From Amycolatopsis camponoti (lineage in GTDB: Bacteria; Actinomycetota; Actinomycetes; Mycobacteriales; Pseudonocardiaceae), in contig NZ_CABVGP010000002.1 in the NCBI RefSeq assembly GCF_902497555.1, forward strand, positions 2,244,501 to 2,308,500: a stretch of 64,000 bases of DNA. The letters are read 5' to 3'. Both the position numbers and the translations under genes were made by a program. The notes beneath the pieces are model-generated. The model was not told where the DNA came from. It saw only the letters and a program-made list of their open reading frames with translations, and made no database searches. This document shows, one piece after another, positions 59,285-64,000 of this stretch. The first letter of the stretch is position 1, and each line of letters starts with the position of its first letter.

Positions 59285-59433
59285 GGAGTTCTAGTACCGC
59301 GCCAGAAGAATCCCGCGTGAACGGAAGATGAACGACAGGTGAGGCTCGGCCAGTGGGTAATTCGGCCGTGGGGCGGTGCGGCCCGGTGGGGAATTCTCGA
59401 CCGCGCACAGCCGGTATCCGGAGGGAGCAGACC

Positions 59434-60354
59434 ATGAGTGCCGGGGCCTACCGCGCCGAGACCACCGAAATGGGGACGGTCGCCAAGGCGGTCGAGGAAG
59501 TCGGGTCGTCCTTCCTCTCGACCACCCGCGACCTGGAAGGCCTGGTGCTGGACGCGATGTCGTTCGCCGGCATCGGCAGCGGGGTCGCCGCCGCGAACTC
59601 GGCGTTGCACTCCTCGCTGAGCAGCGCGCTCCAGAAGTTCCTGAGCCTGATCACGAACGTCAACCAGAACGTCCAGACGGCCGCGAACGGCTACAACGCC
59701 GCCGACTCCGACGTCGCGCAGGCCTACGGCGGTGGTCGGAACGCCGCTGCTCAGGGTGGCGGGGGAGCGGCGGCCGCGGCGGCACCGCCGCAGCTCGACG
59801 CGCGGGTCGTCGACTCGATCATGCGCTCCGAAGGGGCGACCGGTGAGCAGGGCGGCGTGCCGGAGGCGTACGGCTTCCGGCAGAACATGCACAACGGCTA
59901 CGACCGGATCATCGCCGCGCGCGAGCAGTACGGCATCGGCAGCGCCGAAGAACGCGCCGTCGTCTCGGACCTGATGACCGCGAACGCGCGCACCGCGGGC
60001 GCGCTCAACTTCACCGACCCCGGCGCGCAGGCCGCGGTCATGTCCGGGGCGCACATGCGGGGCGCCGGCGGCGTCCGCGCGATCCTCAACCACATGGCGG
60101 GCGACGACATCGTCCGCAGCTCGGGCGCGATCAGCGACGCGGCCGTGCAGCACGCGCAGGGCCTCACGCCGGAGCAGTTCCAGCAGGAGTTCCACGACGC
60201 GCGCATCGAGTACGACCGCCAGATCTACGGGGACACGACCACCCGTCAGGGCGGGCACACGGCGAACTGGTGGGACCGCTACGGCAACGGCCTGACCCAG
60301 CGCTACGACCGCGAGCAGAACGAGTTCCTCCGGCTGTCGCAACCTCAGGAGTGA
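59434..60354 (+). CDS. Putative ESX (type VII)-secreted protein with WXG100-like N-terminus
   Basis: 306 residues from an ATG preceded by GGAGGGAG. Residues 1-95 are a helical hairpin of WXG100 size with a Y87-N-A-A-D91 (YxxxD) export signal just after it, but the W-x-G turn is not conserved. An Ala/Gly linker (101-117) leads to a ~190-residue helical domain with SEGATGEQGGVPEAYGFRQN and GARTAGALNFTDPGAQ-type segments. That domain weakly recalls lysozyme-like peptidoglycan hydrolases (GH108-like Glu near its start). It is probably an exported effector or cell-wall enzyme; the catalytic assignment is tentative. Confidence 0.6.
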   Translation: MSAGAYRAETTEMGTVAKAVEEVGSSFLSTTRDLEGLVLDAMSFAGIGSGVAAANSALHSSLSSALQKFLSLITNVNQNVQTAANGYNAADSDVAQAYGGGRNAAAQGGGGAAAAAAPPQLDARVVDSIMRSEGATGEQGGVPEAYGFRQNMHNGYDRIIAAREQYGIGSAEERAVVSDLMTANARTAGALNFTDPGAQAAVMSGAHMRGAGGVRAILNHMAGDDIVRSSGAISDAAVQHAQGLTPEQFQQEFHDARIEYDRQIYGDTTTRQGGHTANWWDRYGNGLTQRYDREQNEFLRLSQPQE

Positions 60355-60423
60355 TCGCCGGTTCGAAGATCGGAAAACGGGGCACCCTACATCGTGTAGC
60401 CGAACGACAACGGGAGGCACGCG

Positions 60424-60864
60424 ATGAACCGGAGGATGATCGCACTACTGGGCGGGGTCGCCGCGATGGCGGGGACCTTGGCGTTCGCGGGAACGGCCGA
60501 AGCGGCGTCGTCGACGCCGTGCGGTGCCGCCGCGAAGGCCTGTGTCCAGCGCAGTTCGAATACGGCGTGGCTGACGGACGGTGCCGGCCACGTCACCTAC
60601 GGCGGAGTCCCGATCACGGTCGGGCTCGCGAAGTACCCGACACCGCTCGGGACGTTCCACGTGCAGTACAAGGACATCGACCACTACAGCAAGCAGTTCA
60701 ACGGGCCGATGCCGTACTCGGTGTTCTTCACGAACACCGGCGTGGCGTTCCACCAGGGCAGCCTGAAGGTCAAGTCGCACGGGTGCGTGCACCTTTCGCA
60801 CGCGGCCGCGGTGACGTTCTACAACTCGCTGCACCCGGGTGACGTCGTCCAGGTCGTGCCCTGA
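60424..60864 (+). CDS. Secreted L,D-transpeptidase-fold (YkuD) protein
   Basis: 146 residues with a signal peptide (MNRRMIALLGGVAAMAGTLAFAGTAEA). The YkuD motif is complete: VAFHQGSLKVKSHGCVHLSH, with His and catalytic Cys in HGCVHL, preceded by TPLGTFHVQYK. It is short for an L,D-transpeptidase, without peptidoglycan-binding domains. It likely acts on peptidoglycan 3-3 cross-links. It lies 69 bp after the ESX-like gene on the same strand, giving a small cell-wall-directed pair. Confidence 0.85.
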   Translation: MNRRMIALLGGVAAMAGTLAFAGTAEAASSTPCGAAAKACVQRSSNTAWLTDGAGHVTYGGVPITVGLAKYPTPLGTFHVQYKDIDHYSKQFNGPMPYSVFFTNTGVAFHQGSLKVKSHGCVHLSHAAAVTFYNSLHPGDVVQVVP

Positions 60865-61289
60865 TCCGTCCCGTGTGGACGGTCGAGGAGCGCGCCGGTG
60901 ACGGCGCCGAAGACCAGGTGGTCCAGGACCTGCGGGACGCGGGGAAGCGTCCGCACGGCCGGGTAGGCCCGGCCGGCTACGCCAAGGTCCAGCGCCGCGA
61001 TCGCCAGCCCGGCAGCCGCGCCTCGGAGCGGTCCGAGGCGGTGCCGCCGGGCGGTCGCGGCGAGGACCCCGGTCCAGGCGGCCGAGACGACGACGTGCGC
61101 GATCAGCCCGGCGGCGACGCCGGGCCGGTCGCGCCGCCCGGGCAGCAGGGTGCCCGCGGCGCGGGTGGCGGTCAGCGGGTCGCGCCCGGTGAAGAGAGCG
61201 TGGGCCGTGGACGGGATCCCGCTCACGACCGCGGCGACGGCTCCGGCGCGGAAAGCCCGGCGAGCCGACGCCGTGAACGGCTCTTTCAC
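60819..61289 (-). CDS. Small membrane protein, function unknown
   Basis: 156 residues from a GTG. Three to four hydrophobic helices (AFRAGAVAAVVSGIPSTAHAL, VAAGLIAHVVVSAAWTGVLAA, GAAAGLAIAALDLGVA, LDHLVFGAVTGALL). Unrecognised. The 3' end overlaps the convergent transpeptidase gene by 46 bp, which weakens confidence in the last 15 codons. Confidence 0.6.
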   Translation of the reverse strand: MKEPFTASARRAFRAGAVAAVVSGIPSTAHALFTGRDPLTATRAAGTLLPGRRDRPGVAAGLIAHVVVSAAWTGVLAATARRHRLGPLRGAAAGLAIAALDLGVAGRAYPAVRTLPRVPQVLDHLVFGAVTGALLDRPHGTDQGTTWTTSPGCSEL

Positions 61290-61302
61290 CCCGGCGTCCG
61301 GC

Positions 61303-61743
61303 TCACCCGGCCGCCAGGTACGCGGCGACGCGGACGCGCAGGCCGCGGACGTGCGGCAGCGCGATCGTGAAGCTGCGCGCCGGCCGGTACCCGGGCCACG
61401 GATCGCCGTGGGTGCACGGTCCGGTGAAGTACACGAAGCCGTCTTCGTCGTCGTAACGGCCTGGTGACCAGCGCGTGGCGTCGCCCGCCCGGCGGTCCCG
61501 GCACCCGGCCCGCGCCAGCCAGTACGCCTCGTGCTTCATCACGCGCCTGAGCTGCGCGGCGAAGGCCGTCAGTTCGTCTTCGGGCAGGCCCAGACCGCGC
61601 CCGCCCCACACCCGCGGTGCGCGTTCATAGGTGCGCCCGGGACAACCGAACGTGACCGCGCCCTCTGCGCAGCGACGGGTCCAGTGACCGGTTTCCCTTG
61701 TCAGGGCGGAGAAAGAGGATCCGCCGGTGATCTCCAGCGTCAT
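61303..61743 (-). CDS. Hypothetical protein
   Basis: 146 residues. Features are CGPGRTYERAPRVWGG-like basic/aromatic segments, EDELTAFAAQLRRVMKHEAYWLARAGC and a C-terminal TIALPHVRGLRVRVAAYLAAG. No known family recognised, no signal peptide. It is followed 13 bp later by the small membrane protein gene, so the two may form one transcript. Confidence 0.55.
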   Translation of the reverse strand: MTLEITGGSSFSALTRETGHWTRRCAEGAVTFGCPGRTYERAPRVWGGRGLGLPEDELTAFAAQLRRVMKHEAYWLARAGCRDRRAGDATRWSPGRYDDEDGFVYFTGPCTHGDPWPGYRPARSFTIALPHVRGLRVRVAAYLAAG

Positions 61744-61810
61744 GGGGGAACGATAGTCGATCACGTGCCGACGGGTACCGCCGCGCGGGTGTCGATCGGT
61801 GATCTCATGG

Positions 61811-61818
61811 TGTATACA
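61811..61818. promoter_or_regulatory. Possible GntR-type operator upstream of the dehydrogenase gene
   Basis: TGTATACA is a perfect 8-bp palindrome within GGTGTATACAGTATGCAG, 35 bp before the ATG of the aldehyde dehydrogenase. Its form recalls GntR-family sites. No GntR gene is seen here, so the regulator would be elsewhere. Confidence 0.35.
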
Positions 61819-61853
61819 GTATGCAGTAGCCTGCCTGGGCAGAGGAGACCGCC

Positions 61854-63215
61854 ATGTATTCCGTCACGAACCCCGCCACCGGTGAACTCGTGGAGGAGAT
61901 CCCGAACTCGACCGACGAGGAGGTCCGCGCCGCGATCGACCGCGTCCACGGGGGGTTCGCGGCCTGGCGCGCCCGGCCGGTCGCCGAGCGGGCCGCGATC
62001 GTGCTGCGCGCGGCGGAGCTGTTCGCCGAACGCGCCGACGAGCTGGCGGCGATCATGACCCTTGAAATGGGCAAGCGGATCAACGAGGGGCGCGGCGAGG
62101 TCGGCGTCGTCGTCGACATCTTCCGGTACTACGGCGAGCGCGGCCCGGAGCTGCTGGCCGACGAGCCCCTCCCGATCCGCGGCGGCGAAGCGGTGCTGAC
62201 GAAGGAGCCGATCGGGGCACTGCTCGGCGTCATGCCGTGGAACTTCCCGGCCTACCAGGTCGCCCGGTTCGTGGCGCCGAACCTGGTACTGGGCAACACG
62301 ATCCTCCTCAAGCACGCGTCGATCTGCCCGCGCTCGGCGATGGCCATCGAGAGCGTGCTGCGCGACGCGGGGGTGCCGCCGGACGCGTACGTGAACGTGT
62401 TCGCGTCGAGCCGCCAGGTCCCGTGGATGCTCGCCGACCCGCGCCTGGTCGGGGTCTCGCTGACGGGCAGCGAGCAGGCGGGGATCTCCGTCGCGGCCGA
62501 GGCCGGGCGGAACCTCAAGAAGTGCGTCCTGGAGCTGGGCGGGTCCGACCCCCTGATCGTGCTGGACACCGACGACCTGGACGAGACGGTCAAGATCACC
62601 GCGACGGCCCGGATGCGCAACTGCGGGCAGTCGTGCAACGCGCCGAAGCGGATGATCGTTTTGGGTGAGCTTTACGACGAGTTCGTGGACCGGTTGGCCA
62701 AGCGCGTGGCGGAGTACTACGTACCGGGCGACCCCGCTGATCCGGCGACGACGCTGCCGCCGTTGGCTTCCATCGCGGCGGCGGAGGAGGTGGCTGGTCA
62801 GGTCTCGACGGCTGTCCGGGAGGGCGCGAAGTTGCGCGCCGGCGGGCGGCGGGTGCCCGGACCCGGGGCTTATCTGGAAGCGACCGTCTTGACCGATGTG
62901 GCTCCGGGGATGGCCGCTTATCACGAGGAGATCTTCGGGCCCGTCGTGCTGGTTTTCCGGGCTGAGACCGAGGATGAGGCGGTCGCCCTGGCCAATGACA
63001 CGCCGTTCGGGTTGGGGGCCAGCGTTTTCGGTACTGATCGGGAACGGGCTTTGCGGGTGGCTCGGCGGATCGAGGCTGGGATGGTTTATCTCAACAAGTC
63101 GGGTGGGTCGGAGGCGGATTTGCCCTTTGGTGGGATCAAGCGGTCGGGGATTGGGCGGGAACTGGGGGCTTTGGGGATTGAGGAGTTCATGAACAAGAAA
63201 CCGATCCGGCTTTGA
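61854..63215 (+). CDS. Succinate-semialdehyde-type NAD(P)+ aldehyde dehydrogenase
   Basis: 453 residues. ALDH motifs: MPWNFPAYQVARF, SLTGSEQAG, catalytic Glu in LELGGSDP, catalytic Cys in NCGQSCNAPKR, EEIFGPV, and a C-terminal GGIKRSGIGRELG. Similarity in pattern is strongest to GabD-type succinate-semialdehyde dehydrogenases, which oxidise the semialdehyde to succinate. AGAGGAG precedes the ATG. A hairpin terminator follows the stop. The last ~500 bp are less GC-rich than the rest of the gene. Confidence 0.88.
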   Translation: MYSVTNPATGELVEEIPNSTDEEVRAAIDRVHGGFAAWRARPVAERAAIVLRAAELFAERADELAAIMTLEMGKRINEGRGEVGVVVDIFRYYGERGPELLADEPLPIRGGEAVLTKEPIGALLGVMPWNFPAYQVARFVAPNLVLGNTILLKHASICPRSAMAIESVLRDAGVPPDAYVNVFASSRQVPWMLADPRLVGVSLTGSEQAGISVAAEAGRNLKKCVLELGGSDPLIVLDTDDLDETVKITATARMRNCGQSCNAPKRMIVLGELYDEFVDRLAKRVAEYYVPGDPADPATTLPPLASIAAAEEVAGQVSTAVREGAKLRAGGRRVPGPGAYLEATVLTDVAPGMAAYHEEIFGPVVLVFRAETEDEAVALANDTPFGLGASVFGTDRERALRVARRIEAGMVYLNKSGGSEADLPFGGIKRSGIGRELGALGIEEFMNKKPIRL

Positions 63216-63238
63216 GTTTTTGTGGTGACGAGGAAGCC

Positions 63239-63259
63239 GGAGGGGTCTGTCACCCCTCC
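63239..63259. terminator. Hairpin terminator between convergent genes
   Basis: GGAGGGGT and ACCCCTCC form a perfect 8-bp stem with loop CTGTC, 24 bp after the dehydrogenase stop and 30 bp beyond the stop of the convergent solute-binding protein gene. It probably serves both. Confidence 0.65.
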
Positions 63260-63288
63260 GCCCCTCGCCGCCGGTCCTGCGGCGATCG

Positions 63289-64000
63289 CTACGGGATGAT
63301 GCCCTTCGAGTTCAGCGCATCCGTCAGCCGCTCGCGCAGTTCCTGGGCCGTTGCCTGGACGTCGATCTCCGCCGGGGGTGACAGCACCTTCGAAATCACC
63401 GTCGACAGGTTCTGGTACGCCGGGGTCAGCGGGCGGACCGCCGCGTCCGTCAGGGCCGCCTGGATGTCGCCCTTCATCGGGTACTGGTCGGCCATGGTGG
63501 GGTTTTCCTTCGGGTCCGCCGGTTTCGCCGGATCCAACGGCGCGTTGTCGCGGTAGATCGACGCGATGCTCGGGGGAATGCCGTCCACCAGGGCCTGGTA
63601 CTTCTGCGAAGTCGCGTTGCGCAGGCACAGCGCCGCTTCGAACGCCTCCGGCTTGTGCTGGGAATACGTCGAGACCGCCAGGTTGAAGCCGCCGATCGTG
63701 ACGCGGCTCGGCTGGCCGGCGACCACCGACGGGTAGCGCGTCCACTTGAAGTGGGCCAGGTCCTGGGGCTTTTCCTTCGCGTAGGACGCATACACGAACG
63801 GCCAGTTCAGCTCGGTCGCCGCCTGGCCGCGCTGGAAGGCCTGGCGGATGTCGTCCTCCTTCTGGTTCGTCAGGGACGGGTCCGTGATCCCCGCTGTCGT
63901 GAGCGTCTTCAGCAGCGAAAGCGCCTTCACCGCGCCGTCGTCCATCACCACGGACTTGCCGTCGTCGGACAGGATGTGCCCGCCCGCGGACGCCACCAGC
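63289..64000 (-). CDS. ABC-transporter extracellular solute-binding protein, 3' part
   Basis: About 237 C-terminal residues; the N-terminus and any lipoprotein signal lie right of the window. The family-1 sugar-binding-protein pattern is visible: GAVKALSLLKTLTTAGI, IRQAFQRGQAATELNWPFVY, GGFNLAVSTYSQHKPEAFEA and a C-terminal helix (AQELRERLTDALN). It is a receptor for an ABC sugar importer whose permease genes should flank it outside the window. Confidence 0.85.
   Translation of the reverse strand, partial: LVASAGGHILSDDGKSVVMDDGAVKALSLLKTLTTAGITDPSLTNQKEDDIRQAFQRGQAATELNWPFVYASYAKEKPQDLAHFKWTRYPSVVAGQPSRVTIGGFNLAVSTYSQHKPEAFEAALCLRNATSQKYQALVDGIPPSIASIYRDNAPLDPAKPADPKENPTMADQYPMKGDIQAALTDAAVRPLTPAYQNLSTVISKVLSPPAEIDVQATAQELRERLTDALNSKGIIP

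Noticed and set aside
1..64000. rRNA or tRNA genes
   Set aside because: Scanning by eye found no conserved rRNA segments or tRNA cloverleaf with CCA-adjacent acceptor stem; a covariance-model search would be decisive.

Overview
The window is very GC-rich, with codon third positions almost all G or C. It carries GTG and TTG starts, four-base stop/start overlaps, an XRE-regulator/DUF397 pair, a WXG100-like secreted protein, STAS-domain proteins and a CxxHxxC ferredoxin. This points to a soil actinomycete, most likely of the Pseudonocardiaceae (an Amycolatopsis-like organism). That placement is inferred from gene content and style; no database was searched. I see no rRNA, tRNA, CRISPR array, insertion sequence or prophage. 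It reads as chromosomal accessory and metabolic DNA.

Layout. 0-4.1 kb: Tat-exported family 8 polysaccharide lyase, Baeyer-Villiger-type flavin monooxygenase, and a 40-residue Cys-free ribosomal protein L36 on the opposite strand. 4.2-11.5 kb: a tightly coupled minus-strand operon (SWIM zinc finger, DUF5691, MoxR AAA+ ATPase, DUF5682, VWA protein), organised like the YehL-type MoxR systems. 11.6-18.3 kb: PadR regulator with GyrI-like protein, SRPBCC/acyl-CoA-ligase fusion, WYL regulator with VOC protein, XRE/DUF397 pair. 18.3-22.4 kb: 3-hydroxybutyrate dehydrogenase, MHS-family transporter and a GAF/PucR regulator. 22.4-26.8 kb: efflux MFS with LacI regulator, quinone oxidoreductase, TetR regulator.

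26.8-29.3 kb holds a minimal RiPP locus. A 74-residue Cys-containing peptide is translationally coupled to a 750-residue fused ThiF-like/YcaO azoline cyclodehydratase. 29.3-37.5 kb: secreted hydrolases (PHB-depolymerase-type esterase, a second alpha/beta hydrolase, GH6 cellulase, SapM-like phosphatase) and transport genes. 37.7-40.8 kb: a five-gene redox operon in which every junction is a four-base overlap (small membrane protein, ApbE flavin transferase, heme-b membrane protein, NuoF-like flavoprotein, ferredoxin). Its apbE gene contains a 48-bp palindromic repeat, inserted in frame; the same element sits at the left edge of the window. 40.8-44.4 kb: sirtuin, TetR/SDR divergent pair with a large symmetric operator, glycosyltransferase.

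45.0-46.9 kb: papain-type peptidase, a protein sharing its C-terminal domain, and a chagasin-type (I42) cysteine-protease inhibitor in one operon. 47-56 kb: Ser/Thr kinase with internal 105-bp repeats, SDR, DrrAB-type ABC exporter, OsmC, large secreted M4 metalloprotease. 56.5-61.7 kb: MsrA, tautomerase with TetR, STAS protein, putative ESX-secreted protein, L,D-transpeptidase-like protein. 61.8-64 kb: succinate-semialdehyde-type dehydrogenase and the 3' part of a solute-binding protein gene that runs off the window.

The strongest candidates for something undescribed are the minimal cyclodehydratase/peptide pair, the coding-compatible palindromic element inside apbE, the peptidase/shared-domain/inhibitor operon, and a 13-bp palindrome (GTCCACTGTGGAC) that recurs in all three reading frames of unrelated genes.
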